Below, piece by piece: positions 31,735-41,878 of a DNA stretch of 51,609 nucleotides; position 1 is the stretch's first letter, and each line of letters starts with the position of its first letter. The stretch spans positions 1 through 51,609 of the forward strand of contig LNEO01000072.1 of the NCBI GenBank assembly GCA_001465015.1, in the 5' to 3' direction. The notes under the pieces are model-generated. The model saw only the letters and a program-made list of their open reading frames with translations. It did no database searches and was not told the DNA's origin. The stretch is from Deltaproteobacteria bacterium Ga0077539 (GTDB taxonomy: Bacteria; Myxococcota_A; Polyangia; Polyangiales; Ga0077539). The position numbers were made by a program, and so were the translations under genes.

Positions 31735-33984
31735 ATGCGAACCAGTCGCGAGCTCTATCACTGGATCCGCTGGGATCCCCGCTTCGACCCGAGCGATTTC
31801 GCGTTCGGGTACGACGACCATGCGGGCGCCCCCAAAGAGATCGCGCTCACGGCGTTCGTCGCCGACGGCGAGATTCCCTGGCATCGCGTCCTGTATCTCC
31901 GTCGCGGCAGGCAGCTGGTCTGGGACCGACGAACCGGCGTCGATCGGCTGGTCGCCGAAGAGGGGCGTTCGGCCGTTCGTTGGCCGTCGTTGACGCGCTT
32001 CTCCAAGCTCGAGGCGCTCGTGTTCGACGGCCACACGTGGGCGTCTTCGCCCGCGGACCGTGCTTCGTCGACGCCTGCGACGCTGTCTCTGCTCGCGTTC
32101 AACGTCCTCGACGAGCAGCACGTCCCGCCGGAGGCGGCCGACCCGTCGCGCAAGGGCAGGGTGATCGACGCCATCGTCGAGGCAGACGCGGACGTGGTCG
32201 TTCTCGAAGAGGTGACCGGAGCGTTCTTCGCTTCTCTGACCACGGACCCACGAATTCGAGCGAGCTACGCGGTCGTCAACGCCCTCTCCGAGAGCGCCTC
32301 GCAGTCCGTCGTGATCCTGAGCCGCCACGCGCCAAGCTATTGCGGATACTTGCGCTTCTCGTCGCACAAACACGCGGTGGTCGTCGGTCTCGAGCTCGCG
32401 TCGGGACCCGCCCTCGTGGCGGGCGTTCACTTGCCTAGCGACTACGCCACGGACGCGAGGGACATCCGCCGCGCGTACCTTCGAACGCTCGTCGCGGCGC
32501 TCGACGAAGAGCCGTCGATCCCGGTCGTTCTGGCGGGAGATTTCAACGAAGGCGACGAGACGAGCTTCGACAACGAGCTCGCTGGATTCGTCGACGCGTG
32601 GTCTGTCGTCGGCGATGGCCGAGGCGAGACGTGGGAGCCTGCGGGCAACGTCCTCGCCGCGCACGCGAGCCGCACGGGGCTCGCTCGCCGGCTCGACAGG
32701 GTGTTCGTGCGCGACCTCGTGGGCGCGCTGCCGATCGTCGCGGCGACGGTGCTCCGCGGCGATCGCGATCGGCCGCCGTCCGATCACTGGCCGATCCGCG
32801 TTGAATTCGTGGGCGGTACGGCCCTCGACGATGATGCTCCCGTCGAGTCGACGCGCGATCGCATCGTGGCCACCCTCGACCGAGCGCTGAACGTGATGCT
32901 GGGCGAGGGGGCAGGCACCATCGCGCACGCGATCGGGAGTCACGCGATGGGCGCGGCCGACGAAGAGAGCGACCTCGACGTGCTCGCGATGGTTCCTGCG
33001 TGGTGTGACGCTGCGCTGTTTCTCGACGAAGCGGCGCGGGCGCTCGCGGCGGTGCCGACGGTCGAAGCGGTCGAGGTGATCGACACGGCCAACGTTCCGA
33101 TCGTGCGATGTGTGATCGACGGGGTGTCGGTGGACCTGCAGCGGGCGACGAGACCCGCGCGGATGGACGAACGCGGTCCGGGCTATCTGGACGAAGCTGC
33201 GCTCGACGCGGTCGATCCGGATTCGCGTCGAGCTCTCTTGTCCGCGGTGGACGCCCGCGTCCTCAGGGAGTTCGTCGCCCAGCATCGAGCCGAGGCTCGC
33301 TTCGCGACGCTCGTTCGACGGGTGAAGCGTTGGGCGCGGGCGCGACAGCTCGCCGGACAAGCGTACGGAATGGTCGGCGGCCTCGCGTGGTCCGTGCTCG
33401 CGGCGCTCTCTGCGGTCGAGAGCGCCCGTGACGGGCTCGTCGGCGAGGGCGAGGACGACGCCATCCTCGCGCGCTTCTTCGCGCGCTACGCGGGATGGAG
33501 CGGCGACAGCGCCGTGTCGATCAGCGCGGTGGGGCCCTGGGTGCGCAGCGGTCGCGACGTCTACCCGGTGCTCGCGCCGGCGAGCCCGGCGCGCAACGTG
33601 ACGCGCTCGATGACGCCCGCCACGAGGACGCACGTGCGCGACGAGCTCGCGCGGGCCCACGCGCTCGCGGGCAAGGGCGAGCTCGATCGGGCGCTCGAGC
33701 CGATCACGGCGCGACCCAAGTTCGCGGCGGTGATCCGCGGTTACGGTCGCGACGCGCGCTCGCTTCGCGCGGCGCGAGGCTTCATCGAGTGGAGAATGGT
33801 GCGCGCGGTGATGGCCCTCGATGAGCGCGGGCTGCGACCGCGGCCGTTGCCTGGCTTCACCGAAGAGACCGTTGATTGTGTGTGCGCAGTCATCGGGCTG
33901 CGAACCGGCGCGTCGCCGTCGGTGCGCGCCGAGGTCGAGCGCGCGTTCGAGGACGCGCCTTGCGTGATCGAGCTCGAGTGGTGA
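31735..33984 (+). CDS. Putative RNA-repair enzyme: DUF504/MJ1316 + EEP phosphoesterase + poly(A)-polymerase-like nucleotidyltransferase
   Basis: A 749-aa three-domain protein. Residues 1-75 (ELYHWIRWDPRFDPSDFAFG, HRVLYLRRGRQLVWDRRTG) match DUF504/MJ1316, proposed to recognise RNA ends. Residues ~115-360 are an endonuclease/exonuclease/phosphatase domain: LLAFNVLDE, E158 in VVVLEEV, D269/N271 in AGDFNEG and D350-H351 in SDHWPI. Residues ~370-749 are a pol-beta nucleotidyltransferase: G401-S402, D413/D415 in SDLDVL and D467 in SVDLQ, followed by a PAP-like central domain (RVKRWARARQLAGQAYG, ARNVTRSMTPATR). All catalytic residues look intact. Expected activity: trimming and re-tailing of damaged RNA 3' ends. 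ATG 31735 is chosen where DUF504 similarity begins. Confidence 0.85.
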   Translation: MRTSRELYHWIRWDPRFDPSDFAFGYDDHAGAPKEIALTAFVADGEIPWHRVLYLRRGRQLVWDRRTGVDRLVAEEGRSAVRWPSLTRFSKLEALVFDGHTWASSPADRASSTPATLSLLAFNVLDEQHVPPEAADPSRKGRVIDAIVEADADVVVLEEVTGAFFASLTTDPRIRASYAVVNALSESASQSVVILSRHAPSYCGYLRFSSHKHAVVVGLELASGPALVAGVHLPSDYATDARDIRRAYLRTLVAALDEEPSIPVVLAGDFNEGDETSFDNELAGFVDAWSVVGDGRGETWEPAGNVLAAHASRTGLARRLDRVFVRDLVGALPIVAATVLRGDRDRPPSDHWPIRVEFVGGTALDDDAPVESTRDRIVATLDRALNVMLGEGAGTIAHAIGSHAMGAADEESDLDVLAMVPAWCDAALFLDEAARALAAVPTVEAVEVIDTANVPIVRCVIDGVSVDLQRATRPARMDERGPGYLDEAALDAVDPDSRRALLSAVDARVLREFVAQHRAEARFATLVRRVKRWARARQLAGQAYGMVGGLAWSVLAALSAVESARDGLVGEGEDDAILARFFARYAGWSGDSAVSISAVGPWVRSGRDVYPVLAPASPARNVTRSMTPATRTHVRDELARAHALAGKGELDRALEPITARPKFAAVIRGYGRDARSLRAARGFIEWRMVRAVMALDERGLRPRPLPGFTEETVDCVCAVIGLRTGASPSVRAEVERAFEDAPCVIELEW

Positions 33985-34014
33985 GCGAGCGACGACCGAC
34001 CGCGCGGGTGCGCG

Positions 34015-34743
34015 CTAGCGACCCTCGAGCCACGCCTCGAAGACGTTGCTGATCGCGTGCAAGAACACCGCGGCGCCGACGCCGCCGCGCCACACGCGAA
34101 GGACGCCGAAGAGCAGCCCCGGAAAGAACACGGCGGCTCGCGGCGCGGTGACAGCGACGGTCACGTGGGTGATCGCGAACAGTCCGCTCGCCAGGACGAT
34201 GGGCGCGAGCATCGCGCGGAGCTTCTTGCGCGCAGGCTCGTCCCGCGGAACGCCGAGCGCGTCGGCGATGCGCGTCTGCACCCATCCGCGAAAATACAGC
34301 TCTTCAGTGAGCGCGACGGCGAGGAGGTTGGTCGCGATGTCTTTGACGTGCGCGGCGTCGATCGCGAAGCGACGCACGGGCGGGACGGGGTTCACGTACG
34401 GCCAGAAGAACGCGTAGATCGGCAGGACGACGGCGGCGACTCCCATCGCGACGACGAGCTCGCGCGCCGCGACGGGGATCCCTTCGATCAACGCGCGAAC
34501 GAGCGAGCGTGCATCTCCGTGCGCGCCGGGAAACACGCCGCCGAGCGAGATTCCGAAGCGCTGCGTGTCGTCCTCGCCGAGCCTTCGCACGGACACGAGC
34601 GCGCCCACGAGAAAGAGGGCGCCGATGAGGTCGTGCAGGCCGTAGCGCTGCGCGGGTCCGCGCGAGAGCGCGAACACGAGCCCGTTGACGACGACGAACG
34701 AGAGAGCCACGTCGCGGAGCGCGCGACGGCGTTGTGGATCCAT
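34015..34743 (-). CDS. CPBP-family intramembrane glutamic protease
   Basis: A 242-aa polytopic membrane protein of the CPBP/Rce1 family. Motif 1 is EELYFRGWVQTRI, motif 2 ITHVTVAV with the histidine, and motif 3 FLHAISNVFEAWL; these carry the catalytic Glu and ligand residues. About seven hydrophobic spans are visible. Family members include prenyl-protein proteases, bacteriocin self-immunity proteins and the myxosortases that process C-terminal sorting tails in Myxococcota. Which applies here cannot be told. Start ATG 34743; no Shine-Dalgarno was seen. Confidence 0.85.
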   Translation of the reverse strand: MDPQRRRALRDVALSFVVVNGLVFALSRGPAQRYGLHDLIGALFLVGALVSVRRLGEDDTQRFGISLGGVFPGAHGDARSLVRALIEGIPVAARELVVAMGVAAVVLPIYAFFWPYVNPVPPVRRFAIDAAHVKDIATNLLAVALTEELYFRGWVQTRIADALGVPRDEPARKKLRAMLAPIVLASGLFAITHVTVAVTAPRAAVFFPGLLFGVLRVWRGGVGAAVFLHAISNVFEAWLEGR

Positions 34744-34805
34744 GCGTCGAGTTCGCGATCAAAGGTCGAGGCGTTCGGACAGCGAGCGCCGAGGCTGGGC
34801 CCCCT

Positions 34806-34821
34806 CTGAGCAAATGCTCAG
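34806..34821. repeat. Perfect inverted repeat at the Mpo1-like gene stop
   Basis: CTGAGCA (34806-34812), AA, TGCTCAG (34815-34821) form a perfect 7-2-7 palindrome overlapping the stop codon of the Mpo1-like gene. A 2-nt loop is too small for a good terminator hairpin; a protein-binding site for the CPBP gene promoter is an alternative. Confidence 0.3.
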
Positions 34822-35255
34822 TTGGCGAGGGGGTTGGGAGTCTTTCGCTCGGACGACTCGGCGGTCGTCGAATCACCGTTGGGGGAGGGCGTCTCGGCGG
34901 ACTTCTTCGCCGCTTCGGACTCGCGCAAGACGCGCTCGACCTCGGCGTCCATGCGGCCGGTGAGCATCATCTCGAACATCTTGAAGTCCGCCTGCAGCGA
35001 CCAGAGCGGGTACGTAAACGTGGCGGGGCGGTTCTTCTCGATGAAAAAGTGCGAGAACCACGCGGGGCCGTAGCCGGCGACGAGCCCGACCGGGATGAAC
35101 CGCGCCTTGCGGGTGAGCGCGAAGGTCGCGAGGCACCCCAGCGCCATCCCCGTCCCAACGAAGTGAAAATAGCGCGTGAGCGGCTTGGAATGCTCCTTCA
35201 CGTAGTAGGGCCAGAACTCCTCGAACGTGCGAAACCGGTCACCTTGGTTGGACAT
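34818..35255 (-). CDS. Mpo1-like (DUF962) membrane protein
   Basis: A 145-aa protein of the Mpo1/DUF962 family, whose yeast member is an Fe-dependent dioxygenase in 2-hydroxy fatty-acid degradation. Signature histidines lie in EHSKPLTRYFHFVGT (two His) and GYGPAWFSHFFIEKNRPATF (one His), with hydrophobic spans between them. The last ~40 residues are a polar Ser/Glu/Lys tail. ATG 35255 is 9 nt after a TACAAT box and lacks a Shine-Dalgarno, suggesting a leaderless mRNA; an 18-codon upstream extension is therefore rejected. Confidence 0.82.
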   Translation of the reverse strand: MSNQGDRFRTFEEFWPYYVKEHSKPLTRYFHFVGTGMALGCLATFALTRKARFIPVGLVAGYGPAWFSHFFIEKNRPATFTYPLWSLQADFKMFEMMLTGRMDAEVERVLRESEAAKKSAETPSPNGDSTTAESSERKTPNPLAN

Positions 35256-35264
35256 GGGAGGGGG

Positions 35265-35293
35265 ATTGTAGCGGGTTGGCCCTGCCGTTGCAG
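35265..35293 (-). promoter_or_regulatory. Promoter of the Mpo1-like gene
   Basis: Minus-strand CTGCAA (35293-35288), 17 bp, TACAAT (35270-35265), then 9 nt to ATG 35255. The -10 matches consensus at five of six positions and the spacing is ideal; the -35 is weak. Initiation would fall at the start codon. Confidence 0.45.
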
Positions 35294-35609
35294 CCCCCTC
35301 GGGAGGCACGAAATCGCCGGTCCCAGCAAGGCGAAAGTGGGAGACCTTTCTTGACCCGGTATTTTGTGCGCGCTACAGCACGGGCGGTTTACGGCGCTCT
35401 GCGCGACGGAGAAATGCGGTCTCCTTCGGGCTCGGTCGCCACCACGATCGACATCTCTCACGACCGGCCCTCGAGGGTCGCGTGGGTCGCTTTGTGTTCG
35501 AGCGCCTTCGCCCAGCCAACACTGACGGAGCGTCCTTGCTGTTTACGTGCGGACAACTGCTGCGGGAATCGGTTCATTCCCGCACAACAAACATCGCGGA
35601 GGGATCTCT
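35294..35609 (+). promoter_or_regulatory. Long leader/promoter region upstream of dnaG
   Basis: The dnaG start and the Mpo1-like start are about 350 bp apart with no gene between. A bulged hairpin GGTCCCA (35319-35325) / TGGGAGACC (35338-35346) is followed by TTTCTT (35347-35352), terminator-like on the plus strand although no plus-strand gene lies upstream. Immediately after it, TTGACC (35351-35356), 17 bp, TACAGC (35374-35379) is a possible promoter for dnaG-rpoD, which would give a 5' leader of about 225 nt. The dnaG ribosome-binding site GGAGGG is at 35598-35603. Confidence 0.35.
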
Positions 35610-37570
35610 GTGATCTCCAACGCGGTGCGCGAGCAGGTTCGCGCTCGGGTCGATCTGGCTGAGCTCGTCTCGCACTACATTCCCCTTCGACGCGCGGGGA
35701 CGAGCCTCGTTGCGCGCTGTCCCTTCCACGACGAGAAGTCCGCGAGCTTCCACGTGTCGCGGGACAAGGGGCTGTATCACTGCTTCGGGTGCAAGGCGTC
35801 GGGCGACGTCTTCGACTTCTACCAGCGCATCGAGGGCGTGAACTTCCCCGAGGCCATCCGAGCGCTCGCCGAGAAGGCGGGGATCGAGGTCGTCGAAGAG
35901 GACCGCGACCCGCAGAAGATCGCCGAAGAGCGCCGCGCCAAAGAGCTCACCGAGCGGCTCTTCTTCGCCTGCGACGTCGCGAGTCAGTTCTTCGAGCAGT
36001 GCCTCGAGAGCGCAGAGCGCAGCGAGCTCGCGCGCGAGGCCATCGCGGCCCGCGGCGTCTCGATCGACTGCGCCAAGACCTTTCGCCTCGGGTACGCGCC
36101 TGGAGAGTGGAGCTCGCTCGCAGAGCACCTCCGCACGCGCGGCGTTTCTCCGGCGGACGCCGAGCTCGCGGGGCTGCTCGTCGCGCGCAACACCGGCGGC
36201 GTCTACGACCGATTTCGTCATCGATTGATGTTTCCGGTCTTCGATCGTCAGGGCCGAGTCGTCGCGTTCTCGGGGCGCGTGCTCCGAGTGACCGAAGACA
36301 TGGCCGAGGGGATCGTCCCCGAGACCGCGGGCAAGTACATCAACTCGCCCGAGACGCCGATCTACAAGAAGTCCGACCTGCTCTACGGACTGCAGGTCGC
36401 GCGGCACGCGATGGTCAAGTCCGCCGATGCGATCCTCGTCGAAGGCAACTTCGACGTCGTCGCGATGCATCAGCACGGCTTCACGAACACAGTGTGTCCC
36501 CTCGGCACCGCATTCACCGAGCCGCAGGCCAAGCTCCTGCGCCGGTTCGCCGAGACGGTCACGATCTTGTTCGACGCCGACGAGGCTGGTCGCAAAGCGG
36601 TTCGACAGTCGCACTCTGCCTGCGTGAAGGCGGGCCTCGTCGCGCGCGTAACGACCATTCCGCGCGAGCGAGCGAAGGACCCCGACGAGCTGCTGCGCAC
36701 ACCGGGCGGGCCCGAGTTCTTGGTCACGTCCATCACGTCCGCCAAGAGCCTGGTCGAGTGGCTCGTCGATGACGCGGCGGCCAACGCGGGAGACACTGTT
36801 CCTGAGCGCGTGGCGGCGCTGCGCACCGCGGCAGGCGCGATCGGCGAGGTCCGCGACGCCCTCGAGCGCGCGGCGTACGTCGAGCACGCGGCCAGGGCGT
36901 TCATGTTCAACGACCGCGCCATCGTCGAGCAGGCCGTGCGCGAGGCCCAGACCCGGGCGGTCGTCGAGGCGCGCAGCGCGGCTCCCTTCGGCGATGCGCC
37001 GAAGTCGTCGGAGCTGGCGACGCGGGACGAGCCCTTTCGCAAGGCCCCACAAAATCAAGATTCAGTGGATCCGTCGGCGCCTGCCGCGTCTCGCGCCGAC
37101 CTCGTGTCGCGCGCGACCGCGGACGCGATCGACGCGCTCTTGCGCAACCCGACGCTGCTCGCGACCGAATTTGTCGACGAGCTCGTCTTGTTCGTGAGCA
37201 CAAACTTCGCGCGGCCGTTGATCGAACTGGCGCGCGAGCAGTGGACGGTCCAAGGTTCGTTGGACGGCGCGGCCCTGCTCGCGCTTTGCCCCAACGACAG
37301 AGCCCGCGCCTGGCTTGGCGAGCGGCTCGTACACACGATCGAGCCTGACCCGACGAGGGAGGCTTCGGCGAAGCAAGCGGTGATGGAGTGCATCCGCCGC
37401 CTGCGTGATCTGGTTGGAAGAGAAAAGGCGCGCAAGCTACGCAACGAGAGCGCGCGCGCCGAGGCAGCAGGAGACCGCGACCGCGCGGCCGCCCTGCAAC
37501 GTGAAGCGATTCTTTTGGTCGGCGAGCGTCACCCGAAGGTGACGCCTAACAATACAAAGCGGAGTGTGGG

Positions 37571-37574
<4 letters not shown>
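35610..37574 (+). CDS. dnaG: DNA primase DnaG
   Basis: A 654-aa primase that makes RNA primers at the replication fork. The N-terminal zinc ribbon has C37, H40, C58 and C61 (CPFHDE ... YHCFGC). The catalytic TOPRIM core carries [15 protein letters not shown] and [11 protein letters not shown]. The C-terminal region, which would bind DnaB, ends in a long Arg/Glu helix. GTG 35610 is chosen because GGAGGG lies 6 nt upstream and primase similarity starts at once; an in-frame extension to 35547 is rejected. It overlaps rpoD by ATGA, a macromolecular-synthesis operon lacking rpsU. Confidence 0.96.
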
Positions 37575-39490
<1,916 letters not shown>

Positions 39491-39552
39491 GCGAGGAAGA
39501 CCGGCGACCGAGGGGGAGAGAAGGGTGGCGCTTTCGAGCGCGCAAAGCGCGG

Positions 39553-39568
39553 TACACTCGTCCGCACG
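39553..39568 (+). promoter_or_regulatory. -10 box TACACT abutting the Cys-rich lipoprotein start codon
   Basis: TACACT at 39553-39558 is followed by 10 nt and ATG 39569. No Shine-Dalgarno lies in the gap. Candidate leaderless promoter. Confidence 0.4.
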
Positions 39569-41134
39569 ATGCGCGCTTCCCTCTTCGATCGAGCACTGGT
39601 GGTTTCATCGTTGTGGGTGTTCGCTGGCTGCGCGGTCAGCGAGACCCCGACGCCCGGCCGCGACGCCGCGCGCGCAGACACCACGACCGCTTCGGACTCG
39701 GGCGTCTCGATGGACGCGAGCGTCCCAGGAGACTCCGGCGCAAGCGGGCCCGATTCGCAGCGTGACGTCGTGCTTCCGTCCGACGTTCGCCCGACAGACG
39801 GAGGCTGTCCGCTCGGGCTCGTGCTCTGCGGCGGATCGTGCGTGAGCATCTCGGCGGATCCTGCCCACTGCGGCGCCTGCGGAAACCGCTGTCGCACTGG
39901 CGCCAACGCGACTGCGTTCTGCGACGACGGGCGCTGCGCTGCAGAGTGCGCGCCGGGCTTCAGCGACTGCGACCGTGACTTGTCCAACGGCTGCGAGGTC
40001 GACACGAGGACGAGCGTCGTTCACTGCGGACGCTGCAACAACGCGTGCTCGGTGAGCAACGCGATGGCGGCCTGTGTCGCCGGCGCGTGCGCCGTCGGCT
40101 CGTGCGTGATGGGCTTCGGTGACTGCGACTCGATGGCGTCCAACGGCTGCGAGACGATGGTGAACACCGCCACCAACTGCGGGATGTGCGGCCGCGCTTG
40201 CTCGGGAGCCATGCCGGTGTGCGACGTCCGCGCTGGCGCGTGCTCGAGCGGCTGCGCCGCGGGCCAGCAGCGCTGCGGGGCCAGCTGCATCGACACCGCT
40301 GCCGACTCGAATCACTGCGGCGCTTGCGATCGTCGCTGCGCCGTGGCCAACGGAACACCACGCTGCGAGGCGGGCGCGTGCCGCGTGCTCGCGTGCAACG
40401 CAGGGTTCGCCGACTGCGACGGCAACGCGGCGAACGGCTGCGAGGTCAACACGCGAACAGACCCCATGAACTGCGGCGGATGCGGCAATCGGCCGACCGA
40501 GACCTGCAACGGCGCGGACGACAACTGCAACGGGGTCGTGGACGAAGGGTTTCGCGCGGCCGGCGTCGGATCGACGTTTACGGCGCTCGCGGCGCAGCAC
40601 GACGGCTGCAACGGCACGACCGAGCGCTATGGACCTTCGTGCAACGCGGCGATCAGCCGTTTCTGCGCCGCGCGCGGGTGCACTACGAGCGGCTTCGGCC
40701 CCGTCGAAAACAGCGGTGACGTCGCCAACATCGTCTGCACGCGGGCCGAGGTCGTGGTGACCACGTACAGCGCGCTCTATCCGCTGCACCGCGAGGGAAC
40801 GTGCGACGGAACGCGGCAGCGCATGGGCCTCGACTGCAACGCCGCGATCAATCGCTTCTGCGCGGCGCGCGGCGCGGTGGGTGGCTTCGGCCCCATCGAA
40901 AACAGCGGCGACACGGCGGTGGTCGCGTGCGTCGGGGCCGGCTCGATGGTGGTCGGCACGACGTTCACGATGCTCTCGACGCTGCACGGGCCGTGCAACG
41001 GAACTGCGCAACGCGTCGGCCCTGACTGCAACGCGGCGATCAATCGCTTCTGCGCGTCGCGCGGCTTCGATGGCGGCTTCGGCCCCGTCGAGAACAGCGG
41101 CGACGCGGCGCAGGTCGTGTGCGTGGGGCGATAG
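39569..41134 (+). CDS. Cysteine-rich lipoprotein with triplicated C-terminal domain
   Basis: A 521-aa predicted lipoprotein (signal LVVSSLWVFAGC, lipobox FAGC). A Ser/Asp/Thr-rich linker (about 23-75) tethers it to the membrane. Residues ~78-310 are Cys-rich repeats with HCGACGNRC-like cores and CxxGFxDCDxxxxNGCE segments, typical of myxobacterial surface proteins, plus a MopE-like NGADDNCNGVVDEG motif. The C-terminus has three ~60-residue repeats with CNAAINRFCAARG and GFGPVENSGD cores. High disulphide content implies an extracytoplasmic location; a structural or adhesive role is a guess. It follows rpoD by 78 bp but has its own -10 box. Confidence 0.8.
   Translation: MRASLFDRALVVSSLWVFAGCAVSETPTPGRDAARADTTTASDSGVSMDASVPGDSGASGPDSQRDVVLPSDVRPTDGGCPLGLVLCGGSCVSISADPAHCGACGNRCRTGANATAFCDDGRCAAECAPGFSDCDRDLSNGCEVDTRTSVVHCGRCNNACSVSNAMAACVAGACAVGSCVMGFGDCDSMASNGCETMVNTATNCGMCGRACSGAMPVCDVRAGACSSGCAAGQQRCGASCIDTAADSNHCGACDRRCAVANGTPRCEAGACRVLACNAGFADCDGNAANGCEVNTRTDPMNCGGCGNRPTETCNGADDNCNGVVDEGFRAAGVGSTFTALAAQHDGCNGTTERYGPSCNAAISRFCAARGCTTSGFGPVENSGDVANIVCTRAEVVVTTYSALYPLHREGTCDGTRQRMGLDCNAAINRFCAARGAVGGFGPIENSGDTAVVACVGAGSMVVGTTFTMLSTLHGPCNGTAQRVGPDCNAAINRFCASRGFDGGFGPVENSGDAAQVVCVGR
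40567..41131 (+). repeat. Three tandem ~180-bp coding repeats
   Basis: Three copies (about 40567-40748, 40757-40946 and 40955-41131) each encode a C-x-GT-xxR-G-x-xCNAAI-x-RFC ... GFGP-x-ENSGD unit ending in VC. Copies 2 and 3 share long stretches at DNA level, e.g. around AACGC(C/G)GCGATCAATCGCTTCTGCGC, so they may recombine. Confidence 0.6.
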
Positions 41135-41195
41135 CGATCACTGGATCGATCGCCGGACGATCACGAGGCGCTCGAGCGCGATCGCCGACCTCGGA

Positions 41196-41828
41196 TCACT
41201 CGTCGTTCGAGTCGTCGCTCTTGCTCTTGGGCAACAGCGGCATGCGCTTGCCGTTGCGGTTGTAGCGAAACGCGTAGGCGAGGCCCATCGCGGCGCCGAG
41301 CAAGTTGAGCGCGAGCACGACGTAGATCCCGAGCAGTCCACCAATGATCGGGATCTTTTGCACGCCGATCGCGATGGCGAGGTAGATCACGCTGGCGATC
41401 ACGCCCTCGACGATCGGCGCCGCGTACGCGAACGCTGCCGGGGGAAAGATCAGCCCGAGGACCGCTCCAGTCGCGATGGACTTCTTGTCGTTGCCGGTGG
41501 CCTTGGCGTCCTTCCCCTCGAACCCGAGCTGGCTCTTGACCACGTCGCCGACGACTTCGTCTTTGAGGGCGCTGGCGCGAGAGAAGATGCTCTCGTCATC
41601 GTCGCGCTTCTTGTCCTTGACCTTGGCGCCTTTGGAAGGCTCTTCGGCGGGCTTCTTCTTGGGCTCTGCCTTGGGGACGAGGTCTGCGCCGCTCTGCAGG
41701 TCTTCGAGCCATTGCTCGACGGTGGCGCGCGGCAGCTCGGTCTGGATCATCAGGTTGCGCACGGTCACAGGCTTGCCCTCGGCCTGCATCGCCTTCACGA
41801 CCTTTGCGAATTCTTCCTTCGAGATCAC
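41196..41828 (-). CDS. Membrane protein with N-terminal helix-turn-helix-like region
   Basis: A 210-aa protein. Residues 1-50 (ISKEEFAKVVKAMQAEGKPVTVRNLMIQTELPRATVEQWLEDLQ) look like a winged-helix or HTH segment. A Lys/Glu-rich linker follows (about 60-110). The C-terminal third has three hydrophobic spans (ATGAVLGLIFPPAAFAYAAPIV, GVIASVIYLAIAIGV, GLLGIYVVLALNLLGAAMGLAYAF) and a basic, then acidic tail. GTG 41828 is preferred: TAGCGT stands 7 nt upstream. GTG 41864 is a longer in-frame option. No family recognised; membrane-anchored regulators have this layout but that is only suggestive. Confidence 0.7.
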   Translation of the reverse strand: MISKEEFAKVVKAMQAEGKPVTVRNLMIQTELPRATVEQWLEDLQSGADLVPKAEPKKKPAEEPSKGAKVKDKKRDDDESIFSRASALKDEVVGDVVKSQLGFEGKDAKATGNDKKSIATGAVLGLIFPPAAFAYAAPIVEGVIASVIYLAIAIGVQKIPIIGGLLGIYVVLALNLLGAAMGLAYAFRYNRNGKRMPLLPKSKSDDSNDE

Positions 41829-41878
41829 GCGTTGAACGCTACCACTGACTCGGCGGAGGTACACTTCGCGCGAGCGCA
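41829..41878. promoter_or_regulatory. Divergent start-proximal -10 boxes
   Basis: Minus-strand TAGCGT (41841-41836) lies 7 nt before GTG 41828. Plus-strand TACACT (41860-41865) lies 13 nt before GTG 41879. The two genes are divergent with only 50 bp between starts, so their promoters must overlap. Neither has a Shine-Dalgarno. Confidence 0.4.

Noticed and set aside
29506..33660. 1384-aa minus-strand ORF antisense to three secreted/RNA-repair genes
   Set aside because: No domain sense, Arg-rich shadow composition; plus-strand genes have signal peptides and catalytic motifs.
39605..41011. 468-aa minus-strand ORF opposite the Cys-rich lipoprotein
   Set aside because: Ala/Arg/Val-rich antisense shadow; the plus strand has a lipobox and repeats.
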